Of a DNA stretch of 64,000 nucleotides, positions 26,173 through 34,520 are shown in pieces; position 1 is the first letter of the stretch, and each line of letters starts with the position of its first letter. Under the pieces are notes generated by a model. It was given only the letters and a program-made list of their open reading frames with translations, did no database searches and had not been told where the DNA came from. Where the stretch lies: the NCBI RefSeq assembly GCF_024462815.1, contig NZ_JANGCG010000002.1, forward strand, positions 62,001-126,000, given 5' to 3'. Position numbers and translations under genes: made by a program. This DNA comes from Gemmiger formicilis (GTDB lineage Bacteria; Bacillota; Clostridia; Oscillospirales; Ruminococcaceae).

Positions 26173-27471
26173 TTATTTTTCTGACGGGTCAATCTGCACG
26201 TAGGCGCGGTTTTCCTCCCGCAGGGCCGTGCGCATCAGGGCGTTGGCGTCCTCCACAGTCAGCTCGGCCAGCGCGGCAATCTCGTCCGCCAGCGTGCGGC
26301 CCTTCAGGCAGGCAGCTGCGGCCTCCTCGGCGGCATCGTCCACGGCCTCCACATCGCCCAGCAGCTCGCCGTACATCTGGTTTTTCACCAGCATAAAAAC
26401 CTCCGGGTCCACGCCCTCGCGGCGCATCCGTTCAATCTCCTCCTGCAGCAGCTCCACAACCTGACGCGGGGTGTCGCTCTCGCCGGTGAAGGCCACCGCG
26501 CAGGCGCCGCGCACGGCGATGAAATCGCCGGAAAATTCCGGGTTGACCAGCGCTTCATCGTAGAGACGGCGGTAGAGCTTCGTCAGACCGCCCACAACCA
26601 GATCGCCCAGCATATCCAGCAGCAGCTCACGCTTGAGGTCGCCCTCGGCCAGCGGCTCCTCGCGGTAGGCCACGCCGAAGCACGGCTTTGTGACCGGCAT
26701 CGTGAAGAAGGCCTCCTTGTGGGGCAGCGGGCCGGTCTGGGCCGGAACGTCCCACTCGACCTCATGCGGGGCGCGGGCGCGGTAGAGACCGTTGCGCTTG
26801 CAGGCGTCCACGGCCTGGTCCAGCGTAATCCGGCCTGCCACGCTCAGCACCATATTGGAGGGTGCATAGAACGCCTTGGTGCAGCTGTACAGCAGCTGGG
26901 GCGTCAGCTCAGCAATGCTGTCCACCGTGCCGGCAATGTCATCCCGCAGGGGGTGGTCGGCGTACAGGCAGCGGAACAGCGCGTTGAGCAGCCGCCAGTC
27001 GGGGCTGTCATCGTACATCTTGATTTCCTGCCCGATAATGCCCTGCTCCTTGGCAATCGTAGCCTTGGTGAACCACGGCTTGCCCACCATGCCCAGCAGA
27101 ATATCGAGATTTTCGTCAATCTTCTGCGTGGCCGAGAAGAGGTAGCAGGTGCGGTCATAGCTGGTAAACGCATTGGCCGAAGCGCCGGTCTTTGCGTAGA
27201 AGGTAAAGGAATCACCCTTGGGCGTCTCGCACATTTTGTGTTCGAGGAAATGCGCCGTGCCTGCGGGCAGTGTAATCTGCTTGCCGTCCAGCGTGAAGGC
27301 GCGGTGAATGGAGCCAAATCCCGTGGCGTAGATGGCGTGGACACTGCTGTAGCCCGGCATCGTACGGCAGAGTACGGTCAGGCCGCTGGGCAGCACAACG
27401 CTCTCACAGCTGACGGCTGCGGCAGCGCAGGCTTGGGCGGCGGCAAAGCTCTCATGGTCGTTATTCAACAT
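26173..27471 (-). CDS. M16-family zinc metallopeptidase (catalytic partner)
   Basis: A 432-residue M16 peptidase of the YmfH type. The inverted zinc motif HFLEH (GTAHFLEHKMCETPKG, about residues 74-78) is intact, with the downstream Glu in the GQEIKMYDD segment. Its start overlaps the end of the next gene upstream by 11 bp, indicating coupled translation. That partner lacks the zinc motif, so the two probably form a heterodimer as in YmfF-YmfH. Confidence 0.9.
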   Translation of the reverse strand: MLNNDHESFAAAQACAAAAVSCESVVLPSGLTVLCRTMPGYSSVHAIYATGFGSIHRAFTLDGKQITLPAGTAHFLEHKMCETPKGDSFTFYAKTGASANAFTSYDRTCYLFSATQKIDENLDILLGMVGKPWFTKATIAKEQGIIGQEIKMYDDSPDWRLLNALFRCLYADHPLRDDIAGTVDSIAELTPQLLYSCTKAFYAPSNMVLSVAGRITLDQAVDACKRNGLYRARAPHEVEWDVPAQTGPLPHKEAFFTMPVTKPCFGVAYREEPLAEGDLKRELLLDMLGDLVVGGLTKLYRRLYDEALVNPEFSGDFIAVRGACAVAFTGESDTPRQVVELLQEEIERMRREGVDPEVFMLVKNQMYGELLGDVEAVDDAAEEAAAACLKGRTLADEIAALAELTVEDANALMRTALREENRAYVQIDPSEK

Positions 27472-28762
27472 CTTCGCTGCCTCCCTTCCCCTGCGTGCCC
27501 GGCTCGGCGGTCACGGCGTAGCATACCGAATAGCTGTAGCTCTGCAGCGTCTGGCGCACCTCGTCCAGCGTCACGGCGCTGGTCAGCACCTTGCCGTACT
27601 CGGGCGGATAGAGCGGCTCGCCGCGGGTAATCTGGCCGTAGTACCAGTTTTCCAGCGCGGCCAGACTGTCGCCCAGCGCGTCCATGCTGGACAGCAGACC
27701 GCGGCGGCAGTCATCCACTTCTTCCTGCGTGATGGGGCCGTTCTTCAGCCCCTCCAGCTCGGCCAGAATGGCGGCCTCCGCCTGCTGCTCCTTGCCCGGC
27801 TCAACGCCGGAGTCAATCATCATCACGCCGGTGGCCCGCTGGGCGGCAGAGCCGCAGTAGTAGCACAGGGACTGTTTTTCCCGCACGTTGCGGAACAGAC
27901 GACTGGTGGCAGAGCCACCCAGCACACTCATGGCTACGCGCAGGATGCTGACGCTGGGCGGGTTGGGGTGCTCCTCCCCGGTGGTGAACAGCATACAGAG
28001 CTTGGCCTGCGTCAGGCCGGGGATTTCCTCCTTAAAATGGCGCAGCGGGGTGGCCGGCATGGCCACCGGCGCGGCAAAGGGATGCGGGTCGCGGCGGATG
28101 CCGTCCAGCTTTTTCAGCAGCATCTCGGCCACGCGGGCCTCGTCCACGCCCTGCACCATCACATCAATCGATGCGGTGGAGAGGATGCGGTCATACTCGG
28201 CCTTCAGGCTCTGGGGCGTCACGTTGACCAGCTCGCCGGGGTAGCCGCCCAGCTCGATGCCCGCCGGGGCATCGCCGTAGAACTTGCGGCGTGCCTGCCG
28301 CACACAGTAGAGCCGCTTGGAGTTGAACTCCGCTTCCAGACGGCGGGCCTGCGTCTCGGTCTCGATGCGCACGGCCTCCGGGTCAAACGCGCCATCCACA
28401 AGGTAGGGGTCAAAAATCGTACCAAAGACAATGTCCGCGTAGGCATCGGTCAGGTTCTCCCCCGCCAGCGCGTAGGCGTCCTTGATGCCGCAGATGTCGG
28501 CGGAGAGCACGCGGTCGGTGCCTGCGCTGGCAAGGTCCACCCCGAGGTCTGCGCCGTAGAGCTCCGCCAGACGGCGGGAAAGGGCGGTCATATCCGGGCA
28601 GGCCGCGTAGCCGCGCTCAAGCACCAGCGCCAGCACCGCGGCATCCGTGGCAGACTCCCGCCGGGCGGGAAACCGCAGATGCAGCGTAATGCGGCAGCGG
28701 TTGAATTTAGAAGCGTCCAGTGTGGTAATGCAGACACCGGGCGCGAGTTGTTTCCGTTCCAA
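27461..28762 (-). CDS. M16-family peptidase homologue lacking the zinc motif
   Basis: About 433 residues of M16 fold (YmfF type). Where the catalytic partner has HxxEH there is RRESATDAAVLALVLERGY and no His-Glu pair, so it should be a structural half. The C-terminal half retains the NVREKQSLCYYC motif that shapes the active chamber. I prefer a TTG start at 28762 (GAAAGGA 8 bp upstream) over the TTG at 28786, which would overlap that site. Promoter at 28798-28826. Confidence 0.85.
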   Translation of the reverse strand: MERKQLAPGVCITTLDASKFNRCRITLHLRFPARRESATDAAVLALVLERGYAACPDMTALSRRLAELYGADLGVDLASAGTDRVLSADICGIKDAYALAGENLTDAYADIVFGTIFDPYLVDGAFDPEAVRIETETQARRLEAEFNSKRLYCVRQARRKFYGDAPAGIELGGYPGELVNVTPQSLKAEYDRILSTASIDVMVQGVDEARVAEMLLKKLDGIRRDPHPFAAPVAMPATPLRHFKEEIPGLTQAKLCMLFTTGEEHPNPPSVSILRVAMSVLGGSATSRLFRNVREKQSLCYYCGSAAQRATGVMMIDSGVEPGKEQQAEAAILAELEGLKNGPITQEEVDDCRRGLLSSMDALGDSLAALENWYYGQITRGEPLYPPEYGKVLTSAVTLDEVRQTLQSYSYSVCYAVTAEPGTQGKGGSEDVE

Positions 28763-28797
28763 ATCATTATTCCTTTCAAATATCAATAGATATTGGT

Positions 28798-28826
28798 ATT
28801 ATACCGCTTTAACGACATAAAGTAAA
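28798..28826 (-). promoter_or_regulatory. Promoter of the M16 pair
   Basis: Minus strand TTTACT (28826-28821), 17 bp, TATAAT (28803-28798). Confidence 0.65.
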
Positions 28827-28834
28827 CAAAAAAC

Positions 28835-28864
28835 TTGCAACAGATGCTATATATTGTTTATAAT
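28835..28864 (+). promoter_or_regulatory. Promoter of guanine deaminase gene
   Basis: TTGCAA (28835-28840), 18 bp, TATAAT (28859-28864), back to back with the M16 promoter. The transcript would carry the palindromic repeats at 28885-28998 in its leader. Confidence 0.6.
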
Positions 28865-28884
28865 AGAGATTATGAAAGCCCGAT

Positions 28885-28998
28885 TTGTAGGGCGGCCAGC
28901 CCTCTGGCCGCCGCGGGGTGAGGGCACCCCGCCCTACACCCCCATGAAAAGGGGTATCCACCGTACACTTGCGGGCCGGGCATGCCCGGCCCCTACAA
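28885..28998. repeat. Two GC-rich palindromic repeats in the guaD leader
   Basis: First: TGTAGGGCGG ... CCGCCCTACA enclosing GGCCAG/CTGGCC and GGGTG/CACCC hairpins (28885-28937). Second: perfect 20-bp palindrome GGGCCGGGCATGCCCGGCCC then CTACAA (28974-28998). A copy of the second lies just after the gene at 30331. Confidence 0.65.
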
Positions 28999-29026
28999 AG
29001 CAATTTTATATAGAGAGGTCATTTCT

Positions 29027-30307
29027 ATGGATTGTTTCGCCCTGAAAGGCACTTTTATAGACACCCCCACCCCGGATGCCCTGCGCGTGCGGGAGGGGTA
29101 TATGCTGTGTGAAAACGGCCTGTGCGCCGGCTTCACCGAGGCCGCCCCCGCCGGGGTGGAGATTCTGGACTATACCGGCAAGCTCATCACGCCGGGTCTG
29201 GTGGATTTGCATCTGCACGCGCCGCAGTACAGCTACTGCGGCACCGCGATGGATTTAGAGCTGCTTGACTGGCTGCAGCAGTACACCTACCCCGAGGAGG
29301 CCCATTACGCTGACCCCGCCTATGCAAAGCTGGGCTACCAGTATTTTGTGCGGGATTTGAAAAACAGCGCCACCACGCGCGCCTGCATCTTTGCCACGCT
29401 GCACACCGATGCCACGCTGGAGCTGATGCACCAGCTGAAGGACGCCGGGCTTTCCGCCTTTGTGGGCAAGCTGGCCATGGACCGCAACAGCCCGGACAGC
29501 TACCGTGAGCCCAGCGCCGCCGCAGGGCTGGCCGAGACGCGCCGCTGGCTGGACGCCTGCAAGGCTGAGAACAGCCTGCACGCGGGCCCTGTGCGCCCGA
29601 TGATTACCCCGCGCTTCACCCCCAGCACCGGGGACGAGTATATGGCCGGACTGGGTCAGCTGGCCGCCGAATACCACGTGCCCGCACAGAGCCACCTCTC
29701 CGAGAATCCGGGCGAGATTGCCTGGGTGGCCGAGCTGTGCCCCGGCACAAAGTTCTACGGCGAGAGCTACAGCCGGTACGGCCTGTTCGGCGGGGATGTG
29801 CCCACCGTGATGGCCCACTGCATCTACAGCCCCGACGACGAGGCCGCGCTGATGAAGACAAACCGCGTCATGATTGCCCACTGCCCCACCAGCAACGAGA
29901 ACGTCATTGCCGGCATTGCCCCCGCCGCTAAATATCTGCGCGGCGGCTGGCGCATCGGTCTGGGCAGCGATGTGGCGGGCGGCCACACACTGGATTTGTT
30001 CACCGTGATGGCCACCGCCGTGCAGGTCAGCAAGCTGCGCTGGCGGTATGTGGACCAGAGCGAAAAGCCGCTGACCATGACCGAGGCGCTGTATATGGCA
30101 ACGGTCGGCGGCGGTGACTTCTGGGCCGACTTCGGCGAGAAGGTCGGCCTGTTTGAGGACGGCTACACCTTTGACGCCCTTATGCTGGAGGATGCCGCCC
30201 TGGAAAATATGCGCAGCTTCACCCCCGCCGAGCGTCTGGAGCGCTATGCCTACCTTGGCAAGGGCACGCTGGCCGCTAAGTTTGCACAGGGACAAAAACT
30301 GCTGTAA
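29027..30307 (+). CDS. guaD: Guanine deaminase
   Basis: A 426-residue amidohydrolase converting guanine to xanthine. Metal ligands of the barrel: TPGLVDLHLHAPQ (His62, His64), SHLSENPGEIAWV, VMAHCIYS and the late GLGSDVAGG aspartate. The HAPQ and SENPGEI wording matches guanine deaminases better than other amidohydrolases. The ATG at 29027 follows AGAGAGGTC. The gene is bracketed by near-identical 20-bp palindromes, which suggests it was inserted or that these elements favour such sites. No purine riboswitch was seen. Confidence 0.87.
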   Translation: MDCFALKGTFIDTPTPDALRVREGYMLCENGLCAGFTEAAPAGVEILDYTGKLITPGLVDLHLHAPQYSYCGTAMDLELLDWLQQYTYPEEAHYADPAYAKLGYQYFVRDLKNSATTRACIFATLHTDATLELMHQLKDAGLSAFVGKLAMDRNSPDSYREPSAAAGLAETRRWLDACKAENSLHAGPVRPMITPRFTPSTGDEYMAGLGQLAAEYHVPAQSHLSENPGEIAWVAELCPGTKFYGESYSRYGLFGGDVPTVMAHCIYSPDDEAALMKTNRVMIAHCPTSNENVIAGIAPAAKYLRGGWRIGLGSDVAGGHTLDLFTVMATAVQVSKLRWRYVDQSEKPLTMTEALYMATVGGGDFWADFGEKVGLFEDGYTFDALMLEDAALENMRSFTPAERLERYAYLGKGTLAAKFAQGQKLL

Positions 30308-30330
30308 GGCAAACGCCTGCCAACGGTACA

Positions 30331-30362
30331 CCACCGGGCCGGGCGTGCCCGGCCCCTACAAC
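30331..30362. repeat. GC-rich palindrome after guaD
   Basis: GGGCCGGGCGTGCCCGGCCC then CTACAA, differing from the copy at 28974 by one base in the centre. Confidence 0.65.
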
Positions 30363-30376
30363 CATATAAACCAAAC

Positions 30377-30408
30377 GGCCCCCGTACACCATCGTGTGTA
30401 CGGGGGCC
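30377..30408. terminator. Hairpin between convergent guaD and lysC
   Basis: Perfect 13-bp stem (30377-30389 with 30396-30408), 6-nt loop. T-rich only weakly on the minus side, so it may serve lysC; assignment is tentative. Confidence 0.5.
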
Positions 30409-30430
30409 AACCCATTTCCCTCTATAAAGC

Positions 30431-31636
30431 TCAGTTGATGAAGGCGTCATGGATGGCGGCCACAGCCTTGTCGGCGTCGGCCTCGTCAATGATGACGCTG
30501 ATCTTGATTTCACTGGTGGAAATCATCTTGATGTTGATATTCTGGTTGAACAGCGCCTCGAACATCGTGGAGGCCACGCCGGAGTGGCTCTGCATACCGG
30601 CGCCCACGATGGAGATCTTGGCGCAGCCCTTGTCCACGGTGATGTCACCGCCGCCGATGCGGCTGGTGGCATTCTTCAGCGCGGAGACAGCGCTCTCAGC
30701 ATCGCCCAGAGGGACGGTGAAGCTCATATCCTTCATACCGTCACGGCCGGTGGTCTGCAGAATGATATCCACGTTGATATTTTTCTGCGCCAGCAGGCTG
30801 AAAATCTTAAAGGACATACCCGGCACATCGGGAACATCCTTCACCGTCAGAACAGCAACGTCGGTGTCCTTTGCGACACCCTTGATGAGCATACCTTCCA
30901 CTTTGGTCTCCTCCTTAACAATGGTGCCGGGCACCGGATTGATGCTGGAGATAACCTCCAGCTCGACATTGTACTTTTTGGCCAGCTCAACACTGCGGTT
31001 GTTCAGCACCTGCGCACCCAGAGAGGCCAGCTCCAGCATTTCATCGAAGGTGATTTCCTTCAGCTTGGTGGCCTTGGGAATCTTGCGCGGGTCAGCCGTG
31101 TAGACGCCCTCCACATCGGTGAAAATCTGGCAGCGGTCGGCGTGCAGGGCGGCGGCCAGTGCCACGGCGGAGGTATCGCTGCCGCCGCGGCCCAGCGTGG
31201 TGATATCGTCCGAACGGTTCAGCCCCTGGAAGCCTGCCACAACCACCACGCGGTTGCGGGCCAGCTCACTCTCGACACGCTCGGTGTCCAGCCGCTTGAT
31301 GCGTGCCTTGGAGTAGGCGCGGTCGGTGTTGAAGCCGGCCTGCCAGCCCGTCAGGCTGATGGCGGAGACACCCAGCTCCTGCAGGGCCATCGTCAGCAGG
31401 GAAATCGAGATTTCCTCGCCCGCGGCCAGCAGCATATCCATCTCGCGGTGGGACGGATCGGATGTGATTTCCGCCGCCTTGGTAATCAGGTCATCGGTGG
31501 TGTCGCCCTGCGCTGAGACAACCACAACCACATCATTGCCTGCGTTGCGGGTGTTCATGACGATGCGCGCCACGTTGAAGATGCGGTCCCGGTCCTTGAC
31601 CGAGGAGCCGCCGAATTTTTGTACAATCAAGCCCAT
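30431..31636 (-). CDS. lysC: Aspartate kinase
   Basis: A 401-residue aspartokinase, first step of lysine, threonine and methionine synthesis. N-terminal kinase domain with IVQKFGGSSVKDRDR, and GFQGLNRSDDITTLGRGGSDTSA; two ACT domains from about residue 265 (VAVLTVKDVPDVPGMSFKIF, ISIVGAGMQSHSGVASTMFEAL) for feedback control. It is last in an operon with thrB, hom and an ACT protein, suggesting the threonine-controlled isoform, which is inference. Confidence 0.96.
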   Translation of the reverse strand: MGLIVQKFGGSSVKDRDRIFNVARIVMNTRNAGNDVVVVVSAQGDTTDDLITKAAEITSDPSHREMDMLLAAGEEISISLLTMALQELGVSAISLTGWQAGFNTDRAYSKARIKRLDTERVESELARNRVVVVAGFQGLNRSDDITTLGRGGSDTSAVALAAALHADRCQIFTDVEGVYTADPRKIPKATKLKEITFDEMLELASLGAQVLNNRSVELAKKYNVELEVISSINPVPGTIVKEETKVEGMLIKGVAKDTDVAVLTVKDVPDVPGMSFKIFSLLAQKNINVDIILQTTGRDGMKDMSFTVPLGDAESAVSALKNATSRIGGGDITVDKGCAKISIVGAGMQSHSGVASTMFEALFNQNINIKMISTSEIKISVIIDEADADKAVAAIHDAFIN

Positions 31637-31660
31637 CTGAATTACTCCCTCTCCCCTGTC

Positions 31661-32551
31661 TCAGCTTACCACTGCGCCGACATTGTCAGCCAGCAGACGA
31701 TGCACGGTAAAATGCTGCAGCGGGCCCTGCGCTGCAAGGGCCGCCTCGGCGCGGGTAAAGAACTCGGTATCGTCCTTGTGCACCACGGCCATAATGGTCG
31801 GCCCTGCGCCCGAGATATACACGGCCTGCGCGCCCAGATCCTGCGCCAGTTCAAAGACCTCGTCGCCGCCCTCAATCAGCGGCAGGCGGTACTTCTGGTG
31901 CAGTACATCCTTGGTGGCCACGCCCAGCAGCGCATAGTTGCCCTCACAGAAGGCCGCCGTGGCCAGCGCGGCGCGGGACAGATTGTAGACCGCGTCCTTG
32001 TGACTGACCATATCCGGCAGGGCCGCACGGGCCTTGCTGGTCAGCAGGCGGAAATCCGGGACGAAGGCCGCAAAGGCCAGTTCGGGGTCAATGTCCTTTT
32101 TCACGCTGTAGACCTGACCCTCGTCAATCACGCTGGTGACAAAGCCGCCCAGCATGGCGGGGGCCACGTTGTCCGGGTGGCCCTCAATGGCGGTGGCCAG
32201 CGTCAGCATCTGGCGCTCGGTCAGCTTATCACCCAGCAGGGCGTTGGCGCCCATAATGCCCGCCACAATGCAGGCAGAGCTGGAGCCAAGGCCGCGGGCC
32301 ATTGGGATATCGTTGCGCTGGGTGATGCGCAGCCCCTTCAGCGGGATGCCCAGCTGGTCATAGACCACGCGGGCGGAACGGTACACCAGATTGTTGCTGC
32401 CCGCCGGGACATGGGTGCCATCGACAGACGAAATCTGGATGCGGTCGGATTCCTCAAACGTAAAGACGTTGTGCATCGAGACCGCCAGCCCCAGAGAGTC
32501 AAAGCCCGCGCCTACGTTTGCACTGGTGGCCGGGACTGTCACTGTTACCAT
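31661..32551 (-). CDS. thrB: Homoserine kinase
   Basis: A 296-residue GHMP kinase. VPATSANVGAGFDSLGLAV at the N-terminus and the ATP loop MARGLGSSSACIVAGIMGANALLG are diagnostic, with EGHPDNVAPAMLGGF following. Phosphorylates homoserine for threonine synthase, whose gene is not in the window. 24 bp upstream of lysC. Confidence 0.96.
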   Translation of the reverse strand: MVTVTVPATSANVGAGFDSLGLAVSMHNVFTFEESDRIQISSVDGTHVPAGSNNLVYRSARVVYDQLGIPLKGLRITQRNDIPMARGLGSSSACIVAGIMGANALLGDKLTERQMLTLATAIEGHPDNVAPAMLGGFVTSVIDEGQVYSVKKDIDPELAFAAFVPDFRLLTSKARAALPDMVSHKDAVYNLSRAALATAAFCEGNYALLGVATKDVLHQKYRLPLIEGGDEVFELAQDLGAQAVYISGAGPTIMAVVHKDDTEFFTRAEAALAAQGPLQHFTVHRLLADNVGAVVS

Positions 32552-32566
32552 ATGCCCTGCTCCCTC

Positions 32567-33796
32567 TTATTCTTCCAGTTTTTTCATGGCCAGCGCGACC
32601 TTGCCGCCCAGCACCTCAATTTTCTTGGTGATTTCTGCCACATCGGCAGCGGTGGCGGTGTCAATCAGGTAGGCAGCCTCGCCGTTCTCCTCAAAGACCA
32701 CATGGCCTGCACCGGCCACGCTGGGCAGCAGTGCCGCCGCCACACCGGTCACGCGCAGATACCATTGGTAGCTGTTCTTGTCCTCAAGCTGGCCCTCCGG
32801 CTTCTCGGCGGGCTTCCAGAACAGAGAATCGTGAATCTTGACGCCCTCTTTCAGTGCGTCAATGACGTCAGCCACCACGGCGCTGGCGGTGGGCAGCTTG
32901 CCCGCGCCCTTGCCGTAAAAGACCACATCGCCCAGCATATCGCCCTTCATCAGCACAGCGTTGAACACATCGTCAACGCCCGCCAGCTGGTTCGCGTTGG
33001 AGACGAGCATCGGCTCCACACCGGCGGCCATCTGGCCGTTCTCGACCTCGTCATACCAGGCAATCAGCTTGATGGCGCTGTCCAGCTTTTCGGCGGCCTT
33101 GATGTCCGCCACGGTGATGTCGCGGATGCCGCGGGCCGGGATGTTGTCCGGGTAGACATGGTGCCCGCAGGCCAGACTGGCCAGAATGGCAATCTTGCGG
33201 CAGGCGTCACGGCCGTCCACATCGTCGCTGGGGTCCTTCGTCTCGGCGTAGCCCAGCTGCTGGGCAATCTTCAGCGCCTCGGCAAAGCCCATATTCTCCC
33301 GCTTCATCTTGGTCAGCATAAAGTTGGTGGTGCCGTTGACAATGCCGCGGATCTGGCTGATGTGGTTGGCGGCCAGACACTGGTGCATCGGGGTGATGAT
33401 GGGCGTGCCGCCGCCGACGCTGGCCTCAAACAGGAAGGCTGCGTTGTGCGCCTTGGCAAGGGCCAGCAGCTCCGCGCCGTAGGTGGCGACCATCTCCTTG
33501 TTGGAGGTGCAGACGCTGCGGCCGCTTTCCAGACAGCGGCGCACATAAGGGTACGCGAATTTTGTGCCGCCGATAGTCTCGACCACAACCTTGATTTCCG
33601 GGTCGTTCAGGATGGTATCAATCGAGTTGGTGAACAGGGCGGCGTCCGGGGAATCGGAGAAATCCCGCACATCCAGAATATATTTGACCTCCACAGGCTC
33701 ACCGACACGGCGGGCGATGGATGCCGCGTTGCGGCGGCAGACCTCCAGCACGCCGGAGCCGACTGTGCCGAAGCCCATAATTGCGATTTTAGCCAT
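32567..33796 (-). CDS. hom: Homoserine dehydrogenase
   Basis: A 409-residue NAD(P)-dependent enzyme. Rossmann motif IMGFGTVGSGVLEV at the N-terminus, the conserved GGGTPII, GIVNGTTNFMLTKM and the GYAETKDPSDDVDGRDACRKIAIL catalytic region, then a C-terminal ACT domain (TGVAAALLPSVAGAGHVV). The ATG at 33796 follows AGAGGGAAA; an upstream extension has no site. Confidence 0.96.
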   Translation of the reverse strand: MAKIAIMGFGTVGSGVLEVCRRNAASIARRVGEPVEVKYILDVRDFSDSPDAALFTNSIDTILNDPEIKVVVETIGGTKFAYPYVRRCLESGRSVCTSNKEMVATYGAELLALAKAHNAAFLFEASVGGGTPIITPMHQCLAANHISQIRGIVNGTTNFMLTKMKRENMGFAEALKIAQQLGYAETKDPSDDVDGRDACRKIAILASLACGHHVYPDNIPARGIRDITVADIKAAEKLDSAIKLIAWYDEVENGQMAAGVEPMLVSNANQLAGVDDVFNAVLMKGDMLGDVVFYGKGAGKLPTASAVVADVIDALKEGVKIHDSLFWKPAEKPEGQLEDKNSYQWYLRVTGVAAALLPSVAGAGHVVFEENGEAAYLIDTATAADVAEITKKIEVLGGKVALAMKKLEE

Positions 33797-33821
33797 TGGA
33801 ATTTTCCCTCTCTTACACTTC

Positions 33822-34250
33822 TTAAGCGCCGCGGTGAATCTCCACCACACAGGGCTGGTGGGACAAGCGGGTCAGCATCTCATCCACCGGCATCTGCATC
33901 GTGCCGGTGCGGACGGTGACCTCCACCTGCGCCGCACCGTTCTCCGGGCGGGACTGGGTGATGGTCACGATGGACGCGCCCGCCGCCGAAATGCCCGACA
34001 GCAGGCTTTGCAGCGCGCCGGTCTTATCCAGCAGTGTGGCCACCACCGTGATGGACTCGCGCCCATTCTCGGCGTCAAACACCGTATCCTTATATTTATA
34101 GAAGGCACTGCGCGAAATGCCCGCCTGCTTGGCGGCAGCGGAAATGTTGCTTACCGCACCGGATGCCAGCAGTTCCTTGGCCTGCAGCACCTTGACAAAA
34201 ACCTCCGGCAGAACATCCGCATCTACCAGCAGAAAACGCCTCTCGGCCAT
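33822..34250 (-). CDS. ACT domain protein (PheB/UPF0735 type)
   Basis: A 142-residue protein: an N-terminal helix-turn-helix-like part (ISAAAKQAGISRSAFYKYKDTVF, about residues 36-58) and a C-terminal ACT domain (ITVVATLLDKTGALQSLLSGISAAGASIVTITQS). It heads the hom-thrB-lysC operon, so an amino-acid-responsive regulatory role is likely, though the biochemistry of this family is poorly known. AAGGAGG precedes the ATG. Confidence 0.85.
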   Translation of the reverse strand: MAERRFLLVDADVLPEVFVKVLQAKELLASGAVSNISAAAKQAGISRSAFYKYKDTVFDAENGRESITVVATLLDKTGALQSLLSGISAAGASIVTITQSRPENGAAQVEVTVRTGTMQMPVDEMLTRLSHQPCVVEIHRGA

Positions 34251-34291
34251 TGTGTTTCCTCCTTGTGTACAAATGTTTCTCAACGTGTTCC

Positions 34292-34320
34292 ATCATACCA
34301 CGCCCTGGGGTGCGTTGCAA
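34292..34320 (-). promoter_or_regulatory. Promoter of ACT-hom-thrB-lysC operon
   Basis: Minus strand TTGCAA (34320-34315), 17 bp, TATGAT (34297-34292). Confidence 0.65.
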
Positions 34321-34414
34321 GCCTTTTCGGTCAGTTTTTGTGCAATTTGTCAGATTGCACAGCCCGCAACGGCCAAAAGTCGATATCTTTTGTCGGTGTA
34401 CAGCTGTAGCTCAC

Positions 34415-34458
34415 ATAAAAACACCCCGCTGCGGTCCCTTCAGACCGTGGCGGGGTGT
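34415..34458 (-). terminator. PBP gene terminator
   Basis: Minus-strand ACACCCCGC (34458-34450) pairs with GCGGGGTGT (34429-34421), inner GGTC/GACC stem, then TTTTTATG. Confidence 0.8.
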
Positions 34459-34520
34459 GACTGGTTATTGTGGGGTTTTGTGGGGAATCGGCAAGCCGGG
34501 AACGGCCGCATCGTAGGGGC

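Noticed and set aside
28865..29026. Purine riboswitch upstream of guanine deaminase
   Set aside because: The leader is filled by palindromic repeats; the conserved loop and junction bases of the purine aptamer are not seen.
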